From: Bariatricus massiliensis
Lineage (GTDB): Bacteria > Bacillota > Clostridia > Lachnospirales > Lachnospiraceae
Assembly (NCBI RefSeq): GCF_900086725.1
Contig: NZ_LT574835.1
Span: 190,740-254,739 of the forward strand
Direction: 5' to 3'
Length of the DNA: 64,000 nucleotides
Shown here: piece after piece, positions 51,593 through 59,963 of the stretch
Numbering within the stretch: position 1 is the first letter of the stretch
Layout: each line of letters opens with the position of its first letter
Notes under the pieces: generated by a model
The model's database searches: none
What the model was told of the DNA's origin: nothing
What the model saw: only the letters and a program-made list of their open reading frames with translations
Made by a program: the position numbers and the translations under genes

Positions 51593-52650
51593 ATTTCAGT
51601 CGTCAGTATCATAATCAGAAATGCCGCAAAAATAAGTGCAATCTGGTTAAGAAGTGCCATGGGCGGCGGTGAAGTGTCAAAGAATTTACCCGGAAAGCGC
51701 ACCATAATGGCAAACGGCCTTCCATAATAGCCATATTCCCCGTCCGGTCCCCTGCTCCCCATATTAGAATAAATAATATAGAGAAATATGAGCGGCACGG
51801 CAGGCAGTGGATTTTTAAAAATTAATGCTGCCGCCGCATAAATACAAGTTATCATCAGCATGTTTGGCAGAATATAGCCAGCGGCTGTCTTCAGAAAATC
51901 CCACATGCTTACCGGAAATCCAGCCCTTCTTCCATAAAATTCACACAGTCCTCCAAAAATCATAACAAGAATTCCCCACACTACCATCATTGCTAAAAAG
52001 CCGCCCCCGATTTTCCCACATACATAACCTGCCGCGCTCACAGGCTTCGTGTGCAGCAGCTCATACATATCTTTCCTTGTATCACGGATGAACAAAAATG
52101 CCAGAAGTACCGCAGAAAAAAAGCCCATTAATAGTCCGCAGAAATCAGCAAATTTTCTGGAAAAATAGAAGGAAAATGAGTGTTCTTTCATATTCTCATC
52201 TATATACTGGTTGGCTTCTTCTACACTGGCTTTGCGGTACTCGGAAATTTGGAAATAATACTTAATGCCGTACTTCCCATAGAATTCATACTTATCAATG
52301 AGCTCTGCTTCTATCTCTTCGGCAGACATTTTCTTCTGCAGCATTGCATTCAAAATTTGTTCGGCTTCCTGCTCCTTCATCCCCAGCATTTTCACCATTT
52401 CTTTTTTTACGAGCCTGCAGGCCAGCTCCATCTGCTCTTCTTCTGTAGATTCCACGTATCCCTCACTGATATCCGCATCATCAATGTTTTTCGGATGAAG
52501 TCCTTCCATTTCCCGCTCTGACTGAAAATAATGAATCTTCAAGTATGGATTCAGCATCTGATACAACATGAGTATTACAACGATAAGTCCAAGCCATAAA
52601 ACCGGATTCTTCAGATAATTTTTTAATTCACGCTTAATGACCGCTTTCAT
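51568..52650 (-). CDS. ABC-2 type transporter permease with large external domain
   Basis: A 360-residue membrane protein. One N-terminal helix (NPVLWLGLIVVILMLYQML) is followed by a 140-residue acidic, charged extracytoplasmic domain (about 30-165) rich in Glu and Met. Five to six helices then follow, with the permease motif RDTRKDMYELLHTKPVSAAGYV near 190-210. This layout is common in lantibiotic or peptide transporters linked to two-component systems. It lies 75 nt after the kinase gene. Confidence 0.85.
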   Translation of the reverse strand: MKAVIKRELKNYLKNPVLWLGLIVVILMLYQMLNPYLKIHYFQSEREMEGLHPKNIDDADISEGYVESTEEEQMELACRLVKKEMVKMLGMKEQEAEQILNAMLQKKMSAEEIEAELIDKYEFYGKYGIKYYFQISEYRKASVEEANQYIDENMKEHSFSFYFSRKFADFCGLLMGFFSAVLLAFLFIRDTRKDMYELLHTKPVSAAGYVCGKIGGGFLAMMVVWGILVMIFGGLCEFYGRRAGFPVSMWDFLKTAAGYILPNMLMITCIYAAAALIFKNPLPAVPLIFLYIIYSNMGSRGPDGEYGYYGRPFAIMVRFPGKFFDTSPPPMALLNQIALIFAAFLIMILTTEIWRRRRVY

Positions 52651-52725
52651 GTTCTCCCACCTTTCTTTCTATTCTAAAGACAGGATACATTCCAATTAAC
52701 AACAAAAAAACAATGCAGGAATGTT

Positions 52726-53919
52726 TTATGAGCATTCCTGCATTGCTGTTGAAAATACGGCCTTCACGCTGGCCCCGCCGGCCCTGCCGTTGGATACCAG
52801 CAGTCTTCCGCCATGATTCTCACAATAAATCCGGCTGATATACATTCCCAGTCCAAAATGATGGAGATTATCCTGTGGATTGGAGTGATAATAAGCCTCC
52901 GTAACTTTGTCAGTGTCTCCTTTAAATCCACATCCATCGTCAGAAACGGAGATGGACAGTTCCCCTTCGTCTGCCGTAATGTCTACATACACCTCATGCG
53001 CGGCATAGCGGAAAGCATTAGACAGCAGGTTGTCCGCCACTTCAAGCACGGCTACCTTATCTGCCCAAAGTTTTCTATCCGGTGATTTTTGTCTCACGAA
53101 GCCTTTTTTCTGCGTATCCTTCTCAAATACTTTCATACTGCTTTCAATCTGTCTCGTCAAGAAATTAAGTGTAACTTCACTCCTATCCATAGTCCGCTCC
53201 TCCAGCCGGGGAAGTTTACGCATGCTTTCGATAAACTTTTCCATGCGCTCTATTTGGTTCCTTCCGGCATCTAGCATTTCTACGATTTTTTCCTTCTCAA
53301 TTTGTCCTTCAGGGACAAATTCTATCAACATTTCCTGATAGCCTTTCAAAATCGCAAGGGGTGAACGAATATCGTGGGCAATGGCGGCACGCAGCGCCTT
53401 TTCTTCCTCGATCATCTTCCACATATGCCGGTTATTTTCGGCCAGCGCCGCCCGCATTTTATCGAATTCACCACACAATCTGCCCAACTCGTCACGATTC
53501 GAGTAAGTAACTTGAAATTCCAGTTCGTTCTTCGCAATCATTTCCGAGGCAGCAGATAATTCGGCCAGCGGTATTGCTATTTTGTTACGGTAGAACAATA
53601 CAACCGCCACAATCATACTGATCACTGAAAGAACAAGAATGCTGTATGTCTGTAAAAAATCGCACAGCTCCGAAAAAAAGACATCTTGCTCCGTCATATC
53701 ATACTGGCTGACGCGGGCTACCTTAACTTCATAATTATCATTTTCCGAGGCCATGGCCCTTTCATATTCTTCATCATCAATGTATTTATGCCAAATCATC
53801 TGCTGGGCATCCTCTGCTGCCCCCATGACCAACGCGCCGCATAAAAACCCGAATACCAAACTGACCGTTAAATATAGTATAATTGATTTTTTAATAGACA
53901 GGTTTCTTATTTTTTCCAT
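52726..53919 (-). CDS. HAMP-containing sensor histidine kinase
   Basis: A 397-residue kinase with two membrane helices (about 12-32 and 88-108) around a short extracytoplasmic loop. A HAMP domain lies near 110-160 (PLAELSAASEMIAKNELEFQ). HisKA has AIAHDIRSPLAILKGYQEML near 183, and HATPase has NLLSNAFRYAAHE and FGLGMYISRIYCENHGGRL. It starts inside the end of the regulator gene (13-nt overlap). The ATG at 53919 is preferred over a TTG at 53937. The ABC transporter genes downstream are its probable target. Confidence 0.94.
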   Translation of the reverse strand: MEKIRNLSIKKSIILYLTVSLVFGFLCGALVMGAAEDAQQMIWHKYIDDEEYERAMASENDNYEVKVARVSQYDMTEQDVFFSELCDFLQTYSILVLSVISMIVAVVLFYRNKIAIPLAELSAASEMIAKNELEFQVTYSNRDELGRLCGEFDKMRAALAENNRHMWKMIEEEKALRAAIAHDIRSPLAILKGYQEMLIEFVPEGQIEKEKIVEMLDAGRNQIERMEKFIESMRKLPRLEERTMDRSEVTLNFLTRQIESSMKVFEKDTQKKGFVRQKSPDRKLWADKVAVLEVADNLLSNAFRYAAHEVYVDITADEGELSISVSDDGCGFKGDTDKVTEAYYHSNPQDNLHHFGLGMYISRIYCENHGGRLLVSNGRAGGASVKAVFSTAMQECS

Positions 53920-54581
53920 CGATATCCCATCCCCCAAACAGTCTCTATATATTCAGTTTCTGTAAGATTCGCGATTTTCTTTCTTATCCGCCTGATTAGT
54001 TCCGTTATCACACGGCTGTCACCCTCTGCATCATATCCGCAGACTTTCTCATAGATACGCTCCTTGTCGAACACCTGCCCGGGATTCATGGAAAGAAACT
54101 CCAAAATATCATATTCCACTCTAGTCAACTGGATTTCTGTTCCCCCTAACTGCACTTTTTTTGCGCTGTAATCAATCATCAGGCCATCCCGGAATCTATA
54201 TTCTACATTCCCCCGGTGACGCTCCTCCCGGTTCAAATGCGCAATGATTCTGGCTTCAAGTTCCTTCAGGCTGAACGGCTTCAAAATATAATCGTCTCCT
54301 CCGGACATAAGGCCGTTCACCTTATCTTCTTCCTCAGCCTTGGCCGTCAGAAATATGATAGGCGCAGATGTCTTGTCCCTTATCTGCCGGCACACCTCCA
54401 GTCCATCAATTTGGGGCATATTTACATCCAGAAGAATTATGTCAGGGCGCTCCCTGACTTTTTCTATAGCCTCTATACCATTTTCCGCCCTTGTTACCAT
54501 ATAACCTTTAATTTCAAAATAACTGCCAAGCATTTTCAACAATTCCAAATCATCGTCCACCATCAAAATTTTATACTGCAT
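53907..54581 (-). CDS. OmpR-family response regulator
   Basis: A 224-residue regulator. The receiver has KILMVDDDLELLKMLG at the start, IILLDVNMPQIDG with the phospho-Asp near 52, and LKPFSLKEL with the conserved Lys. The winged-helix domain has TRVEYDILEFLSMNPGQVF and RVITELIRRIRKKIA. GAGGTG precedes the ATG at 54581; the longer in-frame start at 54614 lacks a site. It leads the five-gene two-component/ABC operon and is divergent from the glycosylase gene. Confidence 0.95.
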   Translation of the reverse strand: MQYKILMVDDDLELLKMLGSYFEIKGYMVTRAENGIEAIEKVRERPDIILLDVNMPQIDGLEVCRQIRDKTSAPIIFLTAKAEEEDKVNGLMSGGDDYILKPFSLKELEARIIAHLNREERHRGNVEYRFRDGLMIDYSAKKVQLGGTEIQLTRVEYDILEFLSMNPGQVFDKERIYEKVCGYDAEGDSRVITELIRRIRKKIANLTETEYIETVWGMGYRWKK

Positions 54582-54723
54582 TGATTCTTCACCTCGATAA
54601 TTATTATGCCACAAACGCAGAAAAGGAAGCGGCTTCTTGTATGTTCAACACATTCATGCTATTATTTTCAAAGATACCTTTCATTATCATTCATTTATTT
54701 GCAAAAGTAAAGGAAAATACATT

Positions 54724-55221
54724 ATGACTCACTCCATATATACCGTACACGAAATAGAACCTGTCTATAACGAAGAATCCCGTATTCTAATTCTGGGAAG
54801 CTTTCCCTCCGTGAAATCACGGGAAGCCCAATTTTTCTACGGTCATCCTCAAAACCGTTTCTGGAAGGTACTGTCCACCCTCTTTCATGAACCGCTGCCC
54901 TTGACAGTGGAAGAGAAAAAGGCAATGCTGCGCTCCCACCACACGGCCGTGTGGGATGTGGTTGCCTCCTGCGAAATTACAGGTTCCAGCGACAGCAGCA
55001 TACGCAATGTAGTACCGGCCGATTTAAAGCGCATTACAGACGCCTCGCCTATCCGCCAGATATTTACCAACGGTGGGACTGCGGATAAGCTATATAAAAA
55101 GTACTGTCTTCCTCAGACACAGCTTCCGGCAATCCGCCTCCCATCCACCAGCCCTGCCAACGCCGCATGGAACATGGACCGGCTTTTAAGTGAATGGACT
55201 AAAATATTAAATTTTTTATAA
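54724..55221 (+). CDS. DNA-deoxyinosine (hypoxanthine) glycosylase
   Basis: A 165-residue uracil-DNA-glycosylase-superfamily protein. The signature ILGSFPSVKSREAQFFYGHP (about residues 24-43), then NRFWKVL, AVWDVVASCEITGSSDSSIR near 82-101, and LPSTSPANAAW near 140 match the family that removes hypoxanthine and related deaminated bases. AAAGGAAA lies upstream of the ATG at 54724; the reading frame opens 87 nt earlier without a site. It has its own transcription direction between two operons. Confidence 0.92.
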   Translation: MTHSIYTVHEIEPVYNEESRILILGSFPSVKSREAQFFYGHPQNRFWKVLSTLFHEPLPLTVEEKKAMLRSHHTAVWDVVASCEITGSSDSSIRNVVPADLKRITDASPIRQIFTNGGTADKLYKKYCLPQTQLPAIRLPSTSPANAAWNMDRLLSEWTKILNFL

Positions 55222-55229
55222 CATATCGC

Positions 55230-55258
55230 TTGACATCCCGGACATGCTATTGTATAAT
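55230..55258 (+). promoter_or_regulatory. Promoter of tRNA-Arg
   Basis: Full-consensus TTGACA (55230-55235), a 17-bp spacer, and TATAAT (55253-55258), about 43 nt before the tRNA. Confidence 0.9.
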
Positions 55259-55301
55259 AATTTTTGCTGTGGAACGAAAACAACTTCAGCAAAATTAATA
55301 T

Positions 55302-55375
55302 GTGCGCTTAGCTCAGCTGGATAGAGCGTTTGGCTACGGACCAAAAGGTCGGGGGTTCGAATCCTCTAGCGCACG
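55302..55375 (+). tRNA. tRNA-Arg (anticodon ACG)
   Basis: The fold is complete: acceptor GTGCGCT/AGCGCAC, D stem GCTC/GAGC, anticodon stem TTTGG/CCAAA with loop CTACGGA, and T stem GGGGG/CCTCT with the usual TTCGAAT loop. The anticodon is ACG, which is normally edited to ICG and reads CGN codons. The discriminator is G, and CCA is not encoded. Confidence 0.97.
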
Positions 55376-55380
55376 GCAAA

Positions 55381-55413
55381 AACCTGCAAGACATATGTCC
55401 TGCAGGTTTTTTT
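55381..55413 (+). terminator. Terminator of tRNA-Arg
   Basis: AACCTGCA (55381-55388) pairs with TGCAGGTT (55401-55408), with a GACATATGTC core. A run of seven T follows. Confidence 0.9.
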
Positions 55414-55479
55414 ATTGCATAGGTAAGTTCTCTGAACTTACCTATGTAGCAAAAGTCTTTCAGGCAGGATGTGCACAAT
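55399..55479 (-). repeat. Dispersed palindromic repeat, copy 2
   Basis: An inverse-orientation copy of the element at 49342-49421. On the minus strand ATTGTGCACATCC is followed by a 13-bp perfect stem-loop (CATAGGTAAGTTC at 55418-55430 with its complement at 55434-55446) and ends in a terminator arm. The parts come in the same order and spacing as in copy 1, with many substitutions. Confidence 0.65.
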
Positions 55480-55480
55480 A

Positions 55481-57874
55481 TTATAGCCATTTGCTCATTT
55501 CTTCCACCAGCTTACCGATCACTATCGGCTTTGCCACGTGCCCATTCATACCACACTCGGCTGCCTTGTTCACGTCCTCTGCAAAGGCATTTGCCGTCAT
55601 GGCAATAATGGGGATTGTCCCGGCGTCCTTTTTCCCGGTATTCCGAATGGCCTGAGCCGCCTGATATCCATCCATGACAGGCATCTGGATATCCATTAAT
55701 ATCATGGCATAAGTCCCGTCCTCATCCTCCAAATACTTATCGACCGCCTCCTGACCGTTGAGCGCTACGACCGGACAGACCCCAAGCATATGAAGTATTT
55801 CTTGTGCAATTTCAATATTTAAGTCATTATCTTCCACGACCATAACCTTCTCACCATGAAAAATATTCTCATAATCTTTCTGATTCTCCGGCTGCTTATC
55901 TGCTTCTTTCCCATCTGCCACCTTTATATAGACAGTCACGCAAATAGTGGTTCCCTCACCCGGCTGGCTTTTAACAGTGATATTGCCTTTCATCATCTGT
56001 ACAATATTCTTTACAATAGAAAGCCCGAGCCCTGTGCCTTCCACACGGTTGACGACCGTGCTCTCCCTGCTGAACGGTTCAAAGATTTTTTCTTGAAATT
56101 CGCTGCTCATCCCGATTCCATTGTCCTCTACCGTCAGATGAAAACCGGCATAATCACGGTGGGCTGACGGGATTTCTTCCAGAACAGCATGAACTCTTCC
56201 TCCCCTATGTGTATACTTTATCGCATTGCTTATGATATTAATCGCAATCTTCTGCAGCCGCACAAAATCTCCCGCAACCTGAGGATGTTTGATATTTTTC
56301 GCCTCCACCGTAAAATCCAGCGCTTTTTCCTCTGCCTGCTGGGACATCATGCTGCGCACTCCATCCATGAAAACTAACATGTTAAATTCCCTGAGCGCTA
56401 AATCTACCTTGCCGCTCTCAATACTGCTCATATCCAGCACCTCATTAATCAAGCTCATCAGATGCTGGTTGGCAATATTGATTTTTCCCAGACATTCCTC
56501 CACCTTTTTAGGATTATCCACATTGCGCTCCGCAATCTCGGTCATACCGATAATCGCATTCATAGGCGTCCGGATATCATGGCTCATCTTAGATAGAAAT
56601 TCACTTTTTGCCTCGTTGGCGCTGTTCGCCGTCTGGAAGGCTTCGATGAGCACTTCACGGCTTTTATTTTCCACATATACTCTCTGCTCAATATCACGCA
56701 CACAGGTAAACAGCTTAGTCTTTTCTTCGTTGTAAAAACGAGCGGTAAATTCTTTGTGGCGTCCGCCCCGTTCGGCCGGACTCTGGAAATAAGTATAAAA
56801 CACCTTTTCTCCCGCTCTCAAATGCTCTAAAATATTGGCAACAGCAGTTTCCTTCTGGAATTCTTCTCTGTCCTCTTTCCCCACAAAGAAGTCAAGAAAT
56901 ACCTCGTTGATAATTCGTTCTTCCCCTTCAATAAAACCGCCATCTCCTCCAAAACGCTGAGACGGCTGCATCCTGCACCTTTGAGTACGTAAATCTGTAA
57001 TCGCTACACAGTCATACTCATTCTGCACTGTAAATTTGTAGATAGACTGAAGTTCCTCATTCTGCTCTTCCATCTGTTTTCTGTCGTGTATATCCTGAAT
57101 TGTCACGAGGGCAAGATCCGCTTCCCCTTCTCTCTTCATGAAATACGCGTCGACGGCCATCCAACGGTAACTACCGTTCAAAAGCCTGCGGTATTCTCCC
57201 ATAAACTGGGCGTTTCCTTTTTTCCATTTCTTCCTAAATGTCTCTATAGAAAAATCTTGCTTTATTCTCTCCCGCTCTTGCTCCGGAAACAAAGTAGATA
57301 TAGAAGCTATGAGCTCGTCCAACTGCATCGCGCTCCCTGTATCCAATGAAACATCGCCCGGCTTTTTCAACACTGTAATTCTGCCGTCCGCCATGTTGAC
57401 CATGCCGACAGCAAAATAAAGCTTCTTGAGGGATTCAAGGAACATAGTGTTATATTCTTTGAGCATCTTTCTTTCCTGCACCAACATGACAGTCTGCGAA
57501 ATGTCTTGATGATACCCCCTGAAACTGTGGCCGGCCTCATAATCTCTCTCCTCAATTCCGCCACAGCGCACAAAAATGCGCCCCATCACCGGATGATTCC
57601 ATGCATATGACACTTCCGCATGTTCGTTATTCATCATTCTGGCAAGGGAATTCTCCACCATCTCATAATAAGGCTCCTCTATCCGGCTGTACCAAGCCTG
57701 ATAACATTCCTCCGGCGTCGGTGTCTCTTCGATTCCCAGCAGTTCAAGCATTGTAGCATCTGCATACATACGCGGTTCTTTTCCCTCATCCAGCTGAATC
57801 CGCCAAAGCCCTATCCTTGTTTCACTTAAAACTTCACTAAAAATCTCTTTGCCGTCAAACATCCCATTTTTCAT
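55481..57874 (-). CDS. Hybrid sensor histidine kinase / response regulator with PAS domains
   Basis: A 797-residue cytoplasmic hybrid kinase. PAS-like folds cover about residues 20-410 (RIGLWRIQLDEG, then YRRLLNGSYRWMAVDAYF with a PAC-type strand). HisKA H-box SHDIRTPMN has phospho-His H432. The HATPase has NIISNAIKYTHRGG and GTGLGLSIVKN. The receiver has ILMDIQMPVMDG with D728 and AKPIVI with the conserved Lys. I chose 57874 because CGGGAGAG precedes that ATG; a longer in-frame opening runs into the phnX gene. No partner gene is adjacent. Confidence 0.92.
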   Translation of the reverse strand: MKNGMFDGKEIFSEVLSETRIGLWRIQLDEGKEPRMYADATMLELLGIEETPTPEECYQAWYSRIEEPYYEMVENSLARMMNNEHAEVSYAWNHPVMGRIFVRCGGIEERDYEAGHSFRGYHQDISQTVMLVQERKMLKEYNTMFLESLKKLYFAVGMVNMADGRITVLKKPGDVSLDTGSAMQLDELIASISTLFPEQERERIKQDFSIETFRKKWKKGNAQFMGEYRRLLNGSYRWMAVDAYFMKREGEADLALVTIQDIHDRKQMEEQNEELQSIYKFTVQNEYDCVAITDLRTQRCRMQPSQRFGGDGGFIEGEERIINEVFLDFFVGKEDREEFQKETAVANILEHLRAGEKVFYTYFQSPAERGGRHKEFTARFYNEEKTKLFTCVRDIEQRVYVENKSREVLIEAFQTANSANEAKSEFLSKMSHDIRTPMNAIIGMTEIAERNVDNPKKVEECLGKINIANQHLMSLINEVLDMSSIESGKVDLALREFNMLVFMDGVRSMMSQQAEEKALDFTVEAKNIKHPQVAGDFVRLQKIAINIISNAIKYTHRGGRVHAVLEEIPSAHRDYAGFHLTVEDNGIGMSSEFQEKIFEPFSRESTVVNRVEGTGLGLSIVKNIVQMMKGNITVKSQPGEGTTICVTVYIKVADGKEADKQPENQKDYENIFHGEKVMVVEDNDLNIEIAQEILHMLGVCPVVALNGQEAVDKYLEDEDGTYAMILMDIQMPVMDGYQAAQAIRNTGKKDAGTIPIIAMTANAFAEDVNKAAECGMNGHVAKPIVIGKLVEEMSKWL

Positions 57875-57936
57875 TGATCTACTCTCCCGGAATTCGTCTA
57901 CATACTCATGTACAATTATTGTACCATACTCCAAGA

Positions 57937-57975
57937 AATAACAAAAGACCGGTGCAGTAAATACAACCGGTCTTT
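57937..57975 (-). terminator. Terminator of the phnW-phnX operon
   Basis: On the minus strand AAAGACCGGT (57966-57975) pairs with ACCGGTCTTT (57944-57953), followed by TGTTATTT. Confidence 0.85.
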
Positions 57976-57983
57976 CCATATAA

Positions 57984-58754
57984 TTACAGAAGATATTGTA
58001 CCATATCCTCCAAAGTATAAAATACTTTATCCGCGCCCGCCTCTGTGAATCTATCCGCGGCCCTTTTGCATCTTGCTTCTCTTTCTTCTTCAGAAAGTTC
58101 CTCAAATTCAGCGAGGGAAAGTCCCAGTTCAGAACTCCCGACTACCACGCCCGCGGTCCATACACCTGCATTCTTCCCTTCTTTAATATCGGATACGGTA
58201 TCGCCGATTTTTAACACATTGCGTACACTTTTGACGCCCAGCGCCTCCATATTCTTAAAAATCATATAAGGATACGGACGCCCTTTTCCACCTACCGCAT
58301 CCGGACTGAACCAGATATCAGGTGCATATCCTTTTTCTTTAGCAATCGGCACGATAATGTCCATCATCTTATCCGTATATCCTGTTGTGGAGCCAATCTT
58401 AAATCCATGTTTGCGGAGCTTCGCCACTACCTCCTGAACTCCCGGTTTTGGCTCTGCGAACAGATGTAATATTTTTAAAAGCTTCTCTTCAAATATGTCG
58501 AACATAGCTTTTACCGTCTCCTCGGACGGCTCACTTCCGTATATCTCCAAATAGCTTTGACGAATCCTCGGCATTTCCAGCATAGTCCTGATATGATCGA
58601 TCTTAAGCAGTCCCATGGGTTCACGAATCTCCTCAGAAGTAGGAGCAAGGTGGTAATGACGGAAAACTTCGGCGAATGCTTCAACCGGGGCAAAACAGCC
58701 ATAATCGACAGTTGTCCCCGCCCAATCAAAGATTACTGCTTCTATTCTACTCAT
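57984..58754 (-). CDS. phnX: Phosphonoacetaldehyde hydrolase
   Basis: A 256-residue HAD-superfamily enzyme that splits phosphonoacetaldehyde into acetaldehyde and phosphate. HAD motif I is AVIFDWAGTTVDYG (residues 6-19), carrying the nucleophile Asp. The cap domain holds GLLKIDHIRTM with the Schiff-base Lys near 50. IGSTTGYTDKMM is motif II (near 120), and KIGDTVSDIKEGKNAGVW the later Asp motif (near 183). It overlaps phnW by 8 nt, forming the complete 2-aminoethylphosphonate pathway. Confidence 0.96.
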   Translation of the reverse strand: MSRIEAVIFDWAGTTVDYGCFAPVEAFAEVFRHYHLAPTSEEIREPMGLLKIDHIRTMLEMPRIRQSYLEIYGSEPSEETVKAMFDIFEEKLLKILHLFAEPKPGVQEVVAKLRKHGFKIGSTTGYTDKMMDIIVPIAKEKGYAPDIWFSPDAVGGKGRPYPYMIFKNMEALGVKSVRNVLKIGDTVSDIKEGKNAGVWTAGVVVGSSELGLSLAEFEELSEEEREARCKRAADRFTEAGADKVFYTLEDMVQYLL

Positions 58755-59847
58755 GGTTATACGCCTCCAAAAATTCTTTTACGATATTACAGAGCTGCTC
58801 AATATCTTCTTTATAGATTTCCCCTATATTTCCGATGCGGAAAGTCTCTGCCTCCGTCACTTTTCCCGGATAAATCGCATAGCCCCTTTCTTTTATATAA
58901 TCATACATGTCTCGAAAAGAAAAATGACATTCGCTCGGATAAAAGAAGGTCGTAATAATGGGGCCTTGATGTACTCCTCCAATATACGGATATATTCCCA
59001 TCTCCCCCATTTTTGCTGTCAGCAACTGGTTGTTTTCTGTATATCTTTTGCTTCTGGCTTCAATACCTCCTTCTTCCTTCATCTCCTTGAGGGCCTGTGC
59101 AAATGCCAGAACTACATGTGTAGGTGAAGTAAAACGCCATTTTCCGTCAATATCCATCGTTTTCCACTGGTCATACAAGTCAAGCGACAGGCTGCGTGCC
59201 TTCCCTTCACTTGCCGTCAGCAAATCTTTTCTTGCTATGATAAATGAAAATCCGGGAACACCCTGTATGCATTTGTTGGCACTGCTTACAAGAAAATCAA
59301 TTCCCCATTCTTTGACCGGAATATCTACTCCTCCAAAGCTGCTCATAGCGTCAACAATAAATGCTTTTCCATGTCTCTTCACTGCTCTGCCCACTGCCTC
59401 GATATCATTGAGTATTCCGGAAGTAGTCTCAGAATGAACCATCGCCACATGCGTGATACTACTGTCACTTAGCAATAGCTCCTCCACTGCTGACGCATCC
59501 GGAACTTTATCATACTGCTCATGGTAACATTCAAAATCAAGCCCGGCATGGCGTGCAATGTCCTCCATACGTTCCCCGTACGCGCCGTTTGCCACAATCA
59601 GCAGCTTATCTGTACTTCCGATTACGCTGGTGAGAACGGCCTCCACCCCAAATGTGCCGCTTCCCTGCATGAGCACCACCGTATACTCCGCTTCCGTGAC
59701 ATGGGCAAGTTCCAGCAGCTCCCTGCGTATGTCCTGTGTAATTTGCTTGTAATCGTCATCCCAAGTGCAATGGTCGAACAGCATTTCCCGCTTTACTGTC
59801 TCTGTTGTCGTAAGCGGTCCCGGAGTCAATAACTTATATTTTTTCAT
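58747..59847 (-). CDS. phnW: 2-aminoethylphosphonate-pyruvate transaminase
   Basis: A 366-residue PLP-dependent class V-type aminotransferase. It converts 2-aminoethylphosphonate and pyruvate to phosphonoacetaldehyde and alanine. It has LLTPGPLTTTETVK at the start, LMQGSGTFGVEAVL near 60, HSETTSGILNDIE near 135, and the PLP-lysine region VSSANKCIQGVPGFSFI near 190 (K in SANKC). Length matches the family. phnX follows with an 8-nt overlap. No phosphonate transporter is seen in the window. Confidence 0.97.
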   Translation of the reverse strand: MKKYKLLTPGPLTTTETVKREMLFDHCTWDDDYKQITQDIRRELLELAHVTEAEYTVVLMQGSGTFGVEAVLTSVIGSTDKLLIVANGAYGERMEDIARHAGLDFECYHEQYDKVPDASAVEELLLSDSSITHVAMVHSETTSGILNDIEAVGRAVKRHGKAFIVDAMSSFGGVDIPVKEWGIDFLVSSANKCIQGVPGFSFIIARKDLLTASEGKARSLSLDLYDQWKTMDIDGKWRFTSPTHVVLAFAQALKEMKEEGGIEARSKRYTENNQLLTAKMGEMGIYPYIGGVHQGPIITTFFYPSECHFSFRDMYDYIKERGYAIYPGKVTEAETFRIGNIGEIYKEDIEQLCNIVKEFLEAYNHE

Positions 59848-59963
59848 AATCAGCTTTCCTCTCTTATCAATCCGTATTTTACGAGATTATTATAACAAGT
59901 TGATAAAAGTGGAACTATCACAGTAAGTTTAATCTTATGTAAAAAGCATGTTAACTGATTCAG

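Noticed and set aside
54637..54723. Longer N-terminus for the deoxyinosine glycosylase
   Set aside because: The extra 29 residues have no similarity to the family and no ribosome site. AAAGGAAA precedes the downstream ATG at 54724.
57875..58105. Longer N-terminus for the third hybrid kinase
   Set aside because: It would run through the phnX terminator and into the end of phnX. The ATG at 57874 has a good ribosome site.
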